A stretch of 64,000 bases of DNA from Sinorhizobium alkalisoli (GTDB lineage: Bacteria > Pseudomonadota > Alphaproteobacteria > Rhizobiales > Rhizobiaceae), in the NCBI RefSeq assembly GCF_008932245.1, contig NZ_CP034909.1, positions 2,679,001-2,743,000 of the forward strand, read 5' to 3'. The notes under the pieces were generated by a model. The model saw nothing but the letters and a program-made list of their open reading frames with translations. It was not told the DNA's origin and made no database searches. Made by a program: the position numbers and the translations under genes. Positions 8,992 through 18,722 of the stretch are shown here, one piece after another; positions within the stretch are counted from its first letter, which is position 1, and every line of letters begins with the position of its first letter.

Positions 8992-11583
8992 ATGGCGGCG
9001 CGCAGTGAACCGCTTTCCGAATACAATCGGCGCCGCGACTTCGCCAGGACGCGCGAACCCAAGGGTATCGTCGCGCAAGGGCGCCAGAGCCGGAAGCGCT
9101 TTCTCGTCCAGAAGCACGCCGCGACTCGGCTGCATTACGACTTCCGCCTCGAGTGGGAGGGGGTGCTGAAGAGCTGGGCCGTCATTCGCGGGCCGAGCCT
9201 CAACCCGGAGGACAAGCGCCTTGCCGTACGGACGGAGGATCATCCGCTCGCCTATGGCGATTTCGAGGGCACGATCCCCGAAGGTGAATATGGCGGCGGC
9301 ACGGTCATGCTTTGGGACACGGGCTGGTGGGAACCGGAAGGCGACCCGGCCGAGGGGCTGAAGAAGGGCAAGCTCTCCTTCCGCCTGCATGGAAGCCGCA
9401 TGAAGGGGGGCTGGGCACTCGTCCGCATGCGGCCGCAGGGAGGCGAGAAACGTGAAAACTGGCTCCTCGTGAAACACAGCGACGAAATCGCCTCGGAGGA
9501 CGGCGATGCACTCGTCGAGGACCAGGTGACGAGCATCCGCACCGGGCGCACGATGGAAGAGATTGCCTCCGGCAAGGGCGAAGGGAAGGCACGCGTCTGG
9601 CATTCGAGGAGCACGGCTGCCAATCTCGAGGCCGGTGCAATAGCCGAGAGCGGCGACCGGCAGAAGTGGCGGTCGCGCTCCTTCGCGAAGGCGCCCGACT
9701 TCCGGCCACCTCAGCTTGCGACGCTGGTGACAAAGGCACCCGCCGGAGACGATTGGCTAAGCGAGGTGAAGTTCGATGGCTATCGGCTGGTTTGCACGGT
9801 CGGCGGTGATGGAGCGCGCTGCTACACGCGCAACGGCCTCGACTGGACCAAAAAGTTCCCCGCGATTGCCGCCGCCCTTGCCGAACTCGATTGCAAGTCG
9901 GCGCTGATCGACGGCGAGGTGGTGGCGCTATCGCAAGAAGGTTCCAGTTTCTCCGCCCTTCAGAAGGCGCTCAAGACCGGTGCCAGCACCCGCCTCTATG
10001 CGTTCGACCTGCTCGAGCTCGACGGCAAGGACCTCAGTCGCCAGCCGCTCGTCGAAAGAAAGGCGAAGCTTAAAGCGCTGCTCGACACGCTTGGCGTGAC
10101 GGCGACCATCCAGTACAGCGAGCATGTGCGTGGCAGCAGCGCGCATGTGCTTGCCGCCATGTGCAGGGCCGGACAGGAAGGCATCATCGCCAAGGAGGCG
10201 AACGCTCCCTATCGCAGCGGCCGAAGCCGGAGTTGGCTGAAAGTCAAATGCACGAAACGCCAGGAGTTTGTCATCGGCGGCTATACGCCTTCATCGAAAA
10301 AAGGCCGGCCCTTCGCTTCGCTCCTGGTCGGCACCTTCGAAGGCGGCAAGCTCGTCTATCGCGGCGGCGTCGGCACCGGCTTCACGGGCAAGACGCTCGA
10401 TGAGCTCGCAGCGCTTTTCGCCAGGCGCAAACGCCAAACGTCGCCCTTCGATGCGGTGCCGCGGGAGCGAAGCCGCGATGGCTTATGGCTGAAGCCCGAC
10501 CTGGTGGCGGAGGTCGATTTCGCCGAGTTCACCGATGACGGCCATATCCGCCACGGCTCGTTCGAGGGATTGCGCGAAGACAAGGAGGCCAAGGCCGTGA
10601 AACTGGAAACGCCGAATGCCGCAACCGCCAAGGCCAAGACGCGCCTACGCAAATCCCCGGCGGCGAAGAGCTCCAGGCCCATAGCGAAGGGAGAGGACGA
10701 GGTGCTCGGCATCCGCATCTCCAATCCCGACCGAATCCTTTTTCAGGGCCAAGGCATCAGAAAGATCGACCTTGCCCGCTACTATGCGGTGGTCGCCGAG
10801 CGGATGCTGCCGCTTGCAGCCGGCCATCCCCTCTCGCTGGTGCGCTGCCCGCAAGGTCGGCAGAGAAAGTGCTTCTACCAGAAACATGCGAGCGACGGCT
10901 TTCCGAACGAGATACGGGAAGTTCCGATCGAGGAAGCATCCGGCGAGACCAAGAACTATATGTATCTGGACAATGCCAACGGGTTGGTCGCCGCCGTTCA
11001 GATGGGAACGCTCGAATTTCACATCTGGGGTTCAACCATCGACAAGCTGGAACAGCCGGACCGCCTGGTCTTCGACCTCGACCCCGATCCGAGCGTCGGC
11101 TTCGCCACGGTGAAGTACGCGGCCAAAGCGCTGCGCGACGAACTCGGCCGGATCGGCCTGACGTCTTTCGCCCTCGTGACCGGCGGCAAGGGCGTGCATG
11201 TGGTCGCGCCGCTCGTCCGCCGCGCCCCCTGGGAAGAGGTGAAGCGCTTCGCCAAGACTGTCGCGCAAGGTTTCGCGGATCGCGATCCCGATCGATTCGT
11301 GGCCACCATGTCGAAGGCCAAGCGCAAGGGCCGGATCTTCATCGATTGGCTGCGGAACGAACGCGGGGCCACGGCGATAGCCCCCTATTCCACCCGCGCC
11401 CGCGAAGGCGGGCCCATTGCCACGCCCGTCGGCTGGGACGAACTCGAAGCCCTCGGCGCCGCCAACGCCTTCCAGATGGCCGACATTCTTCAGCGGATCG
11501 AAAGCAGCACGGATCCCTGGCGCGAGTTCGGCAAGGCAAGGCAGTCGCTGACGAAAAAGCTCCTGGACTCGGTCGCGGGCTGA
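8992..11583 (+). CDS. ligD: Multidomain ATP-dependent DNA ligase LigD
   Basis: End-processing and sealing enzyme of bacterial non-homologous end joining, normally recruited by Ku. The 863-residue protein has three domains in the order phosphoesterase, ligase, polymerase. The phosphoesterase domain (about 1-200) shows VQKHAATRLHYDFRLEWEG. The ligase domain (about 240-540) has the adenylated lysine K260 in EVKFDGYR. The primase-like polymerase domain (about 565-860) contains VFDLDPDP and VTGGKGVHVV. The ATG at 8992 follows GAGGAGAG at good spacing; the longer upstream reading is basic low-complexity. No ku gene is in the window. It is on the opposite strand to both tol neighbours, as if inserted between tolQ and ybgC. 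Confidence 0.95.
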   Translation: MAARSEPLSEYNRRRDFARTREPKGIVAQGRQSRKRFLVQKHAATRLHYDFRLEWEGVLKSWAVIRGPSLNPEDKRLAVRTEDHPLAYGDFEGTIPEGEYGGGTVMLWDTGWWEPEGDPAEGLKKGKLSFRLHGSRMKGGWALVRMRPQGGEKRENWLLVKHSDEIASEDGDALVEDQVTSIRTGRTMEEIASGKGEGKARVWHSRSTAANLEAGAIAESGDRQKWRSRSFAKAPDFRPPQLATLVTKAPAGDDWLSEVKFDGYRLVCTVGGDGARCYTRNGLDWTKKFPAIAAALAELDCKSALIDGEVVALSQEGSSFSALQKALKTGASTRLYAFDLLELDGKDLSRQPLVERKAKLKALLDTLGVTATIQYSEHVRGSSAHVLAAMCRAGQEGIIAKEANAPYRSGRSRSWLKVKCTKRQEFVIGGYTPSSKKGRPFASLLVGTFEGGKLVYRGGVGTGFTGKTLDELAALFARRKRQTSPFDAVPRERSRDGLWLKPDLVAEVDFAEFTDDGHIRHGSFEGLREDKEAKAVKLETPNAATAKAKTRLRKSPAAKSSRPIAKGEDEVLGIRISNPDRILFQGQGIRKIDLARYYAVVAERMLPLAAGHPLSLVRCPQGRQRKCFYQKHASDGFPNEIREVPIEEASGETKNYMYLDNANGLVAAVQMGTLEFHIWGSTIDKLEQPDRLVFDLDPDPSVGFATVKYAAKALRDELGRIGLTSFALVTGGKGVHVVAPLVRRAPWEEVKRFAKTVAQGFADRDPDRFVATMSKAKRKGRIFIDWLRNERGATAIAPYSTRAREGGPIATPVGWDELEALGAANAFQMADILQRIESSTDPWREFGKARQSLTKKLLDSVAG

Positions 11584-11598
11584 GATCGACCGTGCGGT

Positions 11599-12054
11599 TT
11601 AGGCCGCGGCGGTCTGCGCAGCCAGAAATTTCGCAGCCAGCGCCTCCGGCAGCCGGCGCGGCCTGCCCTGACCGTTGATCACCGCGATAATGACCTTTGC
11701 CGCAATCAGCAGCGCATCGCCGCGCCGGATCTGCTGCTGCAGCACCATCTTGGCGCCGCCGGCCTTTTCCGTTGCGGTTTCGATCGTCAGCACGTCATCC
11801 ATGCGGGCCGGCGCCTTGAAATCGATTTCCATCCGATGGACGACGAAGACAAGCCCCTCCGCGTCGCCTTCGATCGCGAGGGTCGCCTGTTCGACCCCAA
11901 GCAGCCTGAGATAATCCGTTCGGGCCCGTTCCATGAAATGGAGATAGCGGGCATGATAGACGACTCCGGAAAAATCGGTGTCCTCATAATAGACCCGCTG
12001 GATCAGTCGATGGCCGGTTTCGGTCAACTCGCCGGCAAGCGAAATCAGTGACAT
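11599..12054 (-). CDS. ybgC: Tol-Pal-associated acyl-CoA thioesterase YbgC
   Basis: Hot-dog-fold 4-hydroxybenzoyl-CoA-type thioesterase found with tol-pal operons; E. coli YbgC acts on acyl-CoA or acyl-ACP and associates with phospholipid synthesis enzymes. The 151-residue protein contains the signature YYEDTDFSGVVYHARYLHFMERAR with the catalytic Asp and the VYHARY helix. I start at MSLISLAGEL (12054); the upstream in-frame extension to 12108 is not conserved-looking. It is convergent with ligD (15-base gap), which separates it from tolQ. Confidence 0.93.
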   Translation of the reverse strand: MSLISLAGELTETGHRLIQRVYYEDTDFSGVVYHARYLHFMERARTDYLRLLGVEQATLAIEGDAEGLVFVVHRMEIDFKAPARMDDVLTIETATEKAGGAKMVLQQQIRRGDALLIAAKVIIAVINGQGRPRRLPEALAAKFLAAQTAAA

Positions 12055-12180
12055 GGCATTCTCCGGGAGGATTTGGTTTCCTGTGCAGGATCGAAAAGGC
12101 ATTTGCAAGTATTTGTCGCTTTGTCACAATCCTGTCCTATCTGATGATCCGTCCCTTCCTCCCGATCAGGAGAATCGTGC

Positions 12181-13401
12181 ATGAAGATTGCAATCCTCGG
12201 CGGTGACGGTTTCGTCGGCTGGCCCACCGCGCTCCATCTGTCCGATGCGGGCCACGACATCCATATCCTCGACAATCTCTCCCGCCGCTGGATAGACACC
12301 GAACTCGGCGTGCAATCCTTGACCCCGATGGATTCCATCCAGGAACGCACGCGCATCTGGCATGCGGAGACCGGTCGGCGCATACACTTCAACCTGATCG
12401 ACCTCGCCCGCGACTACGAGCTCCTCAAGAAGTGGCTGCAGGAACATCGTCCCGACGCGATCGTCCACTTTGCCGAGCAGCGGGCGGCACCCTACTCGAT
12501 GAAAAGCGACCGGCACAAGAATTACACGGTCAACAACAACGTCAACGCTACCCACAACCTCTTGAACGCTCTGGTGGAGATCGACCTCGATGCACATCTC
12601 GTGCATCTCGGCACGATGGGCGTCTACGGCTATTCCACCGTCGGCGCGGCCATTCCCGAAGGCTATCTGCCGGTCGGGATCGAGACGATGGGCGGCGAGA
12701 CGGTGAGCCAGGAGATCCTTTATCCGCCCAATCCCGGTTCGATCTATCACATGACTAAGTGCCTCGATCAGTTGCTCTTCCAGTTCTATGCGAAGAATGA
12801 CGGGCTCAGGATCACCGACCTGCACCAGGGCATCGTCTGGGGCACACATACGGAACAAACCCGGCGCCATCCGCAGCTCATCAACCGCTTCGACTATGAC
12901 GGCGACTATGGGACGGTCCTGAACCGCTTCCTGATCCAGGCGGCGATCGGTTATCCGCTGACGGTGCACGGCACCGGCGGCCAGACCCGCGCCTTCATCC
13001 ATATTCAGGATTCCGTTCGCTGCATCGAACTCGCACTGTCGAACCCGCCGGCCGGCGGCAGCCGCGTCGAGATATTCAATCAGATGACTGAGACGCATCG
13101 CGTGCGCGACCTTGCCGAGATGATCGCCAAAATGACCGGCTCCAAAATCGCCTGGCTGCCGAACCCGCGTAAGGAAGCGGCGGAGAACGACCTCGTCGTG
13201 CACAATGAGAAGTTCCTGGAGCTCGGGCTCGACCCGATCCGCCTTGCGGATGGGCTGCTTTCTGAGATCGTCGACGTCGCGAAGAAATTCGCCTATCGCG
13301 TCGATCGCTCGCGCGTGCCGGCCGTCGCCGCCTGGACCAGGGACATCGCTCCGCTGATCAATCACGATCCGGAGGGCACGCGGCTGAAATCCGTTTCGTG
13401 A
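12181..13401 (+). CDS. sqdB: UDP-sulfoquinovose synthase SqdB
   Basis: Extended short-chain dehydrogenase that converts UDP-glucose and sulfite to UDP-sulfoquinovose, head-group donor for the sulfolipid SQDG. The 406 residues show an N-terminal NAD site (GGDGFVGW at 8-15), FAEQRAAPYSM, LGTMGVYG with the catalytic Thr, and YHMTK with the Tyr-Lys pair. The match to the plant and bacterial SqdB family is strong, including QSLTPMDSIQERTRIW. It is the first gene of a sqdB-sqdD-sqdC operon whose junctions overlap. The start is preceded by AGGAGAATCGTGC. Confidence 0.96.
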   Translation: MKIAILGGDGFVGWPTALHLSDAGHDIHILDNLSRRWIDTELGVQSLTPMDSIQERTRIWHAETGRRIHFNLIDLARDYELLKKWLQEHRPDAIVHFAEQRAAPYSMKSDRHKNYTVNNNVNATHNLLNALVEIDLDAHLVHLGTMGVYGYSTVGAAIPEGYLPVGIETMGGETVSQEILYPPNPGSIYHMTKCLDQLLFQFYAKNDGLRITDLHQGIVWGTHTEQTRRHPQLINRFDYDGDYGTVLNRFLIQAAIGYPLTVHGTGGQTRAFIHIQDSVRCIELALSNPPAGGSRVEIFNQMTETHRVRDLAEMIAKMTGSKIAWLPNPRKEAAENDLVVHNEKFLELGLDPIRLADGLLSEIVDVAKKFAYRVDRSRVPAVAAWTRDIAPLINHDPEGTRLKSVS

Positions 13402-14273
13402 TGGCACAGACGACCGCTTCGGAGGGGCTCCGCCCCTCCTCACCGCCCTCTGCAGCCCGTGCCTTCGTGACGCTCGTCACCAATGCCGATTATGCACTCG
13501 GCGCGCGCGCGCTCGCCCGCTCAATCCGCCGCACGGAAACGACGGCAGACATCGTGGTGCTGCATACGGGCGGAGTGGACATTTCCGCGCTCTTGCCGCT
13601 CCGGAAATTCGGCTGCCGGCTGATCGAAACGGAACTCCTGCCGCTTTCCGACGAATTCAACGCGCGCCATGCGCGCCGAAATGTGCACGAGAAGGCGCCG
13701 TTCACGAAAGGCCGGAAGCCCGCCTTCCACTCGCCACTCGACAATTTCTGCAAGCTGCGGCTTTGGCAGCTCACCGAATACGAGTGCTGCGTCTTCATCG
13801 ACGCCGACGCGCTCGTTCTGCGCAATATCGACAAGCTGTTTCTCTATCCGGAGTTTTCGGCAGCGCCGAATGTCTATGAGAACCTTGCGGATTTCCATCG
13901 GCTGAATTCCGGTGTCTTCGTCGCCGAGCCCTCGCTTGCGACATTCAAAAGCATGCTGACGGCCCTCGATGCGCCGGGCGCCTTCTGGCCGCGTACGGAC
14001 CAGACCTTCCTGCAAGACTACTTCCCCGACTGGCATGGATTGCCAGTTACGATGAACATGCTGCAATATGTCTGGTTCAACCTGCCCGGACTTTGGGATT
14101 GGCGTTCGATCGCCATCCTTCACTATCAGTACGAAAAGCCGTGGGAAAAGGACCATCCGCGCGCAGACAGCCTGCGCCCACTGATCGAGCTCTGGCAAGC
14201 CTACCTCACCGGCGAGAGCATTCCCGACGCTGCAGCGCTTCAAAATCCCCCACGTGCCGGAACCGCATCGTGA
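13401..14273 (+). CDS. sqdD: Glycosyltransferase SqdD (sulfolipid operon)
   Basis: Family GT8-like glycosyltransferase. In Rhodobacter and Sinorhizobium the corresponding gene lies with sqdB and is proposed to take part in transfer of sulfoquinovose to lipid. The 290-residue protein shows an N-terminal FVTLVTNADYALGARALARS strand-helix and the metal/nucleotide motif DADALVLRNIDKLF; a later HYQYEKPW corresponds to the second catalytic region. The ATG at 13401 overlaps the sqdB stop (TGATG); a GTG one codon earlier is also possible. The sqdD name rests on operon position as well as fold. Confidence 0.87.
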   Translation: MAQTTASEGLRPSSPPSAARAFVTLVTNADYALGARALARSIRRTETTADIVVLHTGGVDISALLPLRKFGCRLIETELLPLSDEFNARHARRNVHEKAPFTKGRKPAFHSPLDNFCKLRLWQLTEYECCVFIDADALVLRNIDKLFLYPEFSAAPNVYENLADFHRLNSGVFVAEPSLATFKSMLTALDAPGAFWPRTDQTFLQDYFPDWHGLPVTMNMLQYVWFNLPGLWDWRSIAILHYQYEKPWEKDHPRADSLRPLIELWQAYLTGESIPDAAALQNPPRAGTAS

Positions 14274-15166
14274 GCCGCGTCCTCGTCTCCGGCGGCACCG
14301 GTTATGTCGGCCGCTTCATCGTCGAGCATCTGCTTGCAAGCGGTTACAAGGTGACGGTGGCCTGCCGATCGCGGCCAGCAGCAAGCTTCTTCTCCCGGCC
14401 GGTCGCCTATTTGCCGCTCTACCTCGATCCGGACCGCGACCAGATCGCCGCCTTCGACGATGTCTGTTATTTCGTCCACGCGGCCTTCGAGCATGTCGAG
14501 GGCAGGTATCGCGGCGGCGAAGGCGGAGACCCGGAGGGGTTCCGCCGCGCCAATCTCGACGGCTCGATTCGTCTCTTCGAGGAGGCGCGCAGTGCCGGCG
14601 TCCGTCGCTCAGTCTTTCTTTCCAGCCGCGCCGTCTATGGCAAAACCGCCTCACCCATCCTCGACGAGTCGACGACGCCCGAACCGGACACGCTCTACGG
14701 CGAGGTGAAACTCGCCGCCGAGAACGTGCTCGAATCGCTTGCAGGCCCGGCTTTCGTGACCGCGAGCCTGCGCGTGACCGGCGTCTATGGCCAGGCCGGA
14801 TCCGTCCGACGCCACAAATGGAGCAGCCTTTTCGCCGATTATCTCGCCGGCGCGTCCGTGCCGCCCCGTATCGGCACCGAAGTCCATGGCGACGACGTCG
14901 CCCGGGCCGTGCGCCAGATGCTGGAAGCGGATCCGGCGAAAATCTCCGGCAAGGTCTTCAATGTTTCCGACGTCCTGACGGACACCCGCGAAATTCTGGC
15001 AATCTTTCAAGCAGCGACAGGCTGTCCCCATCCGTTGCCGCCGGCAGCCGATCCGAACGGTGTCAAGGTTATGACCACGGACAGACTGCGCACCCTTGGG
15101 TGGACCCCGGGCGGGCAGGAACGACTGGCGGTCACCATTGGGGGACTGGCGCGGGATCTCCTATAG
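14270..15166 (+). CDS. sqdC: NAD-dependent epimerase/reductase SqdC (sulfolipid operon)
   Basis: Extended SDR-family protein of the sulfolipid operon, with unproven reaction. The 298-residue product has the NAD motif SGGTGYVGRFI at residues 8-17, SSRAVYGK with the active-site Ser/Tyr region, and LYGEVKLAAE providing the Tyr-x-x-x-Lys pair. Translation starts at a GTG (14270) that overlaps the sqdD stop in a GTGA junction. The same three-gene order is known from Sinorhizobium meliloti sqdBDC. SqdA, the putative acyltransferase seen in Rhodobacter, is absent here. Confidence 0.85.
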   Translation: MSRVLVSGGTGYVGRFIVEHLLASGYKVTVACRSRPAASFFSRPVAYLPLYLDPDRDQIAAFDDVCYFVHAAFEHVEGRYRGGEGGDPEGFRRANLDGSIRLFEEARSAGVRRSVFLSSRAVYGKTASPILDESTTPEPDTLYGEVKLAAENVLESLAGPAFVTASLRVTGVYGQAGSVRRHKWSSLFADYLAGASVPPRIGTEVHGDDVARAVRQMLEADPAKISGKVFNVSDVLTDTREILAIFQAATGCPHPLPPAADPNGVKVMTTDRLRTLGWTPGGQERLAVTIGGLARDLL

Positions 15167-15220
15167 AAGAAACTGGCAAGCGTGTCAGCCGCCGACGAAT
15201 TTCCCTCGCCTCGCCGCAAA

Positions 15221-15270
15221 CTGCGAGGCCCTTCTCTCCGCTTGCAGGGAGAAGGTGCCCGACAGGGATG
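15221..15270. repeat. Rhizobial dispersed hairpin repeat
   Basis: CTTCTCTCC and GGGAGAAG form a hairpin at 15231-15254 followed by GTGCCCGACAGGGATG, a shape I know as a very common dispersed palindromic repeat in Rhizobiaceae intergenic regions. It lies between the convergent sqdC and metallophosphoesterase genes and could fold in both transcripts. Copy number cannot be judged from one window. Confidence 0.5.
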
Positions 15271-15284
15271 AAGACGGTCTGCGG

Positions 15285-16187
15285 TCACCCAAGGTCGACC
15301 ACAACGATCTCCGGCGGCACGCCAAAGCGGATCGGGGCGATGGAGCAGCCGAGACCGCCCGAGACGATCAGATTGCGATCATGCTCTACGATATGGCCAT
15401 AGGCATAGCGGTCGCCGAAACGGGACGGTACGACCGGTGAATAGCCGGCAAGCCGCACCTGACCGCCATGGGTGTGCCCGGAGAGCGTCAGCGAGACGCG
15501 CGACGGCACGTCTGGAAAGATGTCGGGTTCGTGCGCCAGCAGGATCACCGGCGCCTTATCAGTGACCTGCGCAAGAGTCCCGCCGAGATCGTCGAGGCCG
15601 ATCATGCGCCGCCGTTTCCAGATCTTGCCCGGGCGAAGCGCGAGTTGGTCTTCGAGCCCCGCCAGCCAGAAGCTGAAGCCGTCCTTCTCCAGGCGGATGG
15701 CGCGATTGCTGTGGACCTCGATACCGACGCGTGTCAGCGCCCGATGCGCGAAAGTGTCGCCGCCGCCGTTCTTCTGGGCGGTCCGGTCTTCCCACCAGTC
15801 GTGATTGCCCATCACCGCATGCACGCCGAGCGGCGCTTTGAGCGTCGAGAGCGCAGTCGACCACTCGCTCGCAGGAACGCGACGCGTGACAAAATTCATG
15901 CCCGAGGCATAGTCACCGAGAAGCAAGGTGACATCGCCGCGGAGGCTGTTGGCGCGCTTGCAGATCGAGACGATGCGCTCGGCCGACATCCAGGGTTCGC
16001 AGGCATGCAGATCGGCGAGTGCGACAAGACGCAGCTTGAGGCCCGGCGTCCAGCCGGGCGGAGTCATCTGGTAGCGGGCGATCGAGAGCCGCCCGAGCGG
16101 CTCGACGGCCAAGGCATAGCCGCCAAGCGTAGCGAAACTTGTGAACCCGCCGCCGACCAATTTCATGAAGCCGCGGCGGTTGATCAT
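15285..16187 (-). CDS. Tat-exported calcineurin-like metallophosphoesterase
   Basis: Calcineurin-type phosphoesterase of the YkuE/YaeI group, whose members hydrolyse phosphodiesters, some near the membrane; the substrate here is unknown. The 300-residue protein starts with a twin-arginine signal (NRRGFMK at 3-9, hydrophobic to about 27). Metal motifs follow: ADLHAC, LLLGDYASG, MGNHDWW and LSGHTHGGQVRL, together giving the full binuclear metal set, with one change in the second motif (GDYASG where GDYVDG is usual). It starts just after the ruvB stop on the same strand, so it may be cotranscribed with ruvCAB. Start codon context is good. Confidence 0.85.
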   Translation of the reverse strand: MINRRGFMKLVGGGFTSFATLGGYALAVEPLGRLSIARYQMTPPGWTPGLKLRLVALADLHACEPWMSAERIVSICKRANSLRGDVTLLLGDYASGMNFVTRRVPASEWSTALSTLKAPLGVHAVMGNHDWWEDRTAQKNGGGDTFAHRALTRVGIEVHSNRAIRLEKDGFSFWLAGLEDQLALRPGKIWKRRRMIGLDDLGGTLAQVTDKAPVILLAHEPDIFPDVPSRVSLTLSGHTHGGQVRLAGYSPVVPSRFGDRYAYGHIVEHDRNLIVSGGLGCSIAPIRFGVPPEIVVVDLG

Positions 16188-16188
16188 C

Positions 16189-17229
16189 TCAGTCGTCCTC
16201 GAGTGTCAGCCGGAATTGGGCCGCCTCTACATCCTTGGGCGGATTGAGGCCGAGATGCTTCCAGGCATTTGCCGTCAGAACGCGGCCACGCGGGCTGCGC
16301 TGGATGAAGCCCTGCTGGATGAGATAGGGCTCGATGATATCTTCGATTGCGTCGCGCGGCTCGGAAAGCCCGGCTGCGATTGTATCGATGCCGACCGGCC
16401 CGCCACCGAAATTCTGGGCGATCATCGCCAGATAGCGGCGGTCGAGCTGGTCGAGACCCACATTGTCGACCAGCAGGCGCGTCAGGGCCTCGTCGGCAAG
16501 CTCGCGCGTCACGGCGTCGGCGCGGGCGACCTCGGCGAAATCGCGCACGCGCCGCAGAAGGCGCCCGGCAATGCGCGGCGTGCCGCGCGCTCGTCGGGCG
16601 ATTTCGCGCGCGCCTTCGTCGGTCATGCCGAGGCCCATAAGCCGCGCGCCGCGCCTGACGATCGATTCCAGCTCGTCGACGGTATAGAAATTGAGCCGCA
16701 CGGGAATGCCGAAGCGGTCGCGCAAGGGCGTCGTCAGGAGCCCGAGGCGAGTCGTCGCAGCGACGAGGGTGAACTTGGAGAGGTCGATCTTCACCGAACG
16801 CGCCGCCGGCCCTTCCCCTATGATGAGATCGAGCTGGAAATCCTCCATTGCCGGATAGAGAATTTCCTCCACCGCCGGATTCAGGCGATGAATCTCGTCG
16901 ATGAAGAGCACGTCGCGCTCCTCGAGATTTGTGAGAAGTGCCGCGAGATCGCCGGCCTTTGCGATCACCGGACCGGAGGTCGAGCGGAAATTGACGCCCA
17001 GTTCCTTCGCCATAATCTGCGCCAACGTCGTCTTGCCGAGACCGGGGGGACCGACGAAGAGAACGTGATCGAGCGCCTCGCCGCGATTGCGCGCCGCCTC
17101 GATGAAGATCTTGAGGTTGGCGCGAGCCTCGGCCTGGCCGGTGAACTCGTCGAGGGACTGCGGACGCAAAGTCGCGTCAACATCTTCACCTCGCTTTTCC
17201 GGCGCTATCAGGCGTGCGGCTTCATTCAT
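16189..17229 (-). CDS. ruvB: Holliday junction branch-migration helicase RuvB
   Basis: AAA+ motor that with RuvA drives branch migration of Holliday junctions in recombinational repair. The 346 residues include [12 protein letters not shown], Walker A GPPGLGKT (about residues 62-69), Walker [10 protein letters not shown], sensor [19 protein letters not shown] and the C-terminal winged helix ending in [14 protein letters not shown] start at MNEAARLI (17229), the usual N-terminus; the 22 in-frame codons upstream do not resemble RuvB. It is the third gene of ruvCAB. Confidence 0.98.
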   Translation of the reverse strand: MNEAARLIAPEKRGEDVDATLRPQSLDEFTGQAEARANLKIFIEAARNRGEALDHVLFVGPPGLGKTTLAQIMAKELGVNFRSTSGPVIAKAGDLAALLTNLEERDVLFIDEIHRLNPAVEEILYPAMEDFQLDLIIGEGPAARSVKIDLSKFTLVAATTRLGLLTTPLRDRFGIPVRLNFYTVDELESIVRRGARLMGLGMTDEGAREIARRARGTPRIAGRLLRRVRDFAEVARADAVTRELADEALTRLLVDNVGLDQLDRRYLAMIAQNFGGGPVGIDTIAAGLSEPRDAIEDIIEPYLIQQGFIQRSPRGRVLTANAWKHLGLNPPKDVEAAQFRLTLEDD

Positions 17230-17372
17230 TTCAAACTTCCATCTGCGGGCTGGGTCGCCTGGGCCATCCGACGGCGCGGGGCAGCTTTCAACCATAGTGC
17301 GAGCGCGGCCGCCGATCCAGTCCGATCACGCCCGCGAGCCTCATTCCGATGCGATTGCGGCCGCACAAAGGC

Positions 17373-17990
17373 TCATCGCGCCAGCTCCTTCAAGCCGAGC
17401 CGGATCAGCTTGGCACTGTCGCCGCCTTCCCCGCCATTCTTCAGGGCCGCGGCAACGGCATTTGCCGCCTGGTCGCGCGAATAGCCGAGATTGGTCAGCG
17501 CGGAGACCGCATCCGCGACCGGTGCCGAGGCGCCCCCCTCGCCGAGCTCCTGCTTGAAGCCGATCGAGGCCGACATCTCGCCGGCAAAGGCGGGCGCCTT
17601 GTTCTTGAGCTCGGTCACGATGCGCACGGCTACCTTCGGACCGACGCCGGGGGCGCGCGCAACCGAAGTCTTGTCCTGCAGCGCGACGGCATTGGCAAGT
17701 TCGCTTGGCGTCAGTGTCGAAAGCAGCGCCAGCGCCACCTTCGATCCCACTCCCTGGACCGTTTGCAGCAGGCGGAACCATTCGCGCTCGAGCGCCGTCA
17801 GGAAACCGAAAAGCCTCAATTGGTCCTCGCGCACATAGGTCTCGATGAAGAGCGCCGCCGCCTCCCCCGCCGATCCGAGCTTCGAAAGCGTGCGCGCCGA
17901 ACAATGGGCGACATAGCCGACGCCATGCACATCGAGCACGACGTAATCCTCGCCGATCTCGTCGATGGTGCCCTTGAGTTTACCGATCAT
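17373..17990 (-). CDS. ruvA: Holliday junction DNA-binding protein RuvA
   Basis: Binds the four-way junction and loads RuvB rings. The 205-residue protein has the N-terminal OB fold ([21 protein letters not shown]), paired helix-hairpin-helix motifs ([14 protein letters not shown] and [17 protein letters not shown]), an acidic linker, and domain III ([13 protein letters not shown]) that contacts RuvB. It sits between ruvC and ruvB with gaps of 50 and 143 bases. The identification is secure. Confidence 0.98.
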   Translation of the reverse strand: MIGKLKGTIDEIGEDYVVLDVHGVGYVAHCSARTLSKLGSAGEAAALFIETYVREDQLRLFGFLTALEREWFRLLQTVQGVGSKVALALLSTLTPSELANAVALQDKTSVARAPGVGPKVAVRIVTELKNKAPAFAGEMSASIGFKQELGEGGASAPVADAVSALTNLGYSRDQAANAVAAALKNGGEGGDSAKLIRLGLKELAR

Positions 17991-18040
17991 ATGGCTCTCG
18001 TTGTCCTATTACGCCGTTACTTCCATCTGGGCCCCAGCCA

Positions 18041-18553
18041 TTACCCCGCAAGCGCCGCCAGACGGCTGGTGATAGCCTGGCGGTTATGGGCGTGGCAGAT
18101 CGCGATGGCAAGCGCGTCGGCAGCGTCGTTGCCCTTGAACTCGGCCTTCGGCATCAGCACCTTCAGCATCATGTGGATCTGCTGCTTCTCGCCATGGCCC
18201 ACGCCGATCACCGCCTTCTTGACGGCGTTCGGCGCGTATTCGGCGACGCGCAGGCCCGCCCGCGCGGGAACCAGCATGGCGATGCCGCGCGCCTGGCCGA
18301 GCTTCAGGGTCGCGGTCGCATCCTTGTTGACAAAGGTCTGCTCGACTGCTGCTTCGTGCGGCTGGAAGCCGTGCACCACATCGGCGAGCCCGTCATGCAG
18401 CTCACAGAGGCGGGACGCGAGGTCTTTGTCGCCGTCCGACGTCACCGTGCCGGAAGCGACGAAGCGCAGCGAGTTGCCCAGCGTCTCGATTATGCCCCAG
18501 CCGGTGCGCCTCAGGCCCGGATCGATGCCGATAATGCGAATCGTAGTCTGCAT
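18041..18553 (-). CDS. ruvC: Holliday junction resolvase RuvC
   Basis: Structure-specific endonuclease that cuts Holliday junctions symmetrically. The 170-residue RNase H-like protein begins [17 protein letters not shown] with the first catalytic Asp, has the second acidic site in [25 protein letters not shown] and the last in [14 protein letters not shown]. It is first of ruvCAB on the minus strand. The 169 bases upstream, shared with the divergent LLM gene, should hold its promoter; I see no LexA-like site. Confidence 0.98.
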   Translation of the reverse strand: MQTTIRIIGIDPGLRRTGWGIIETLGNSLRFVASGTVTSDGDKDLASRLCELHDGLADVVHGFQPHEAAVEQTFVNKDATATLKLGQARGIAMLVPARAGLRVAEYAPNAVKKAVIGVGHGEKQQIHMMLKVLMPKAEFKGNDAADALAIAICHAHNRQAITSRLAALAG

Positions 18554-18722
18554 GCCTCACCCTATGTCGGTCGATGAGACGCTGCCAGCGAAAAGTGAAC
18601 AAAACAAAAACATCACACAGAAAGAGCGGGACATGGGCGAAAGCGGTCGGACGAACCTTGGATTGAGGAAACTTGAACCTACATTGCCATCGCTCGAATT
18701 CTTTTGAAGAAAAGGCATTGCC

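Noticed and set aside
16141-17484. 447-codon plus-strand frame opposite ruvB
   Set aside because: Antisense shadow; ruvB is unambiguous on the other strand.
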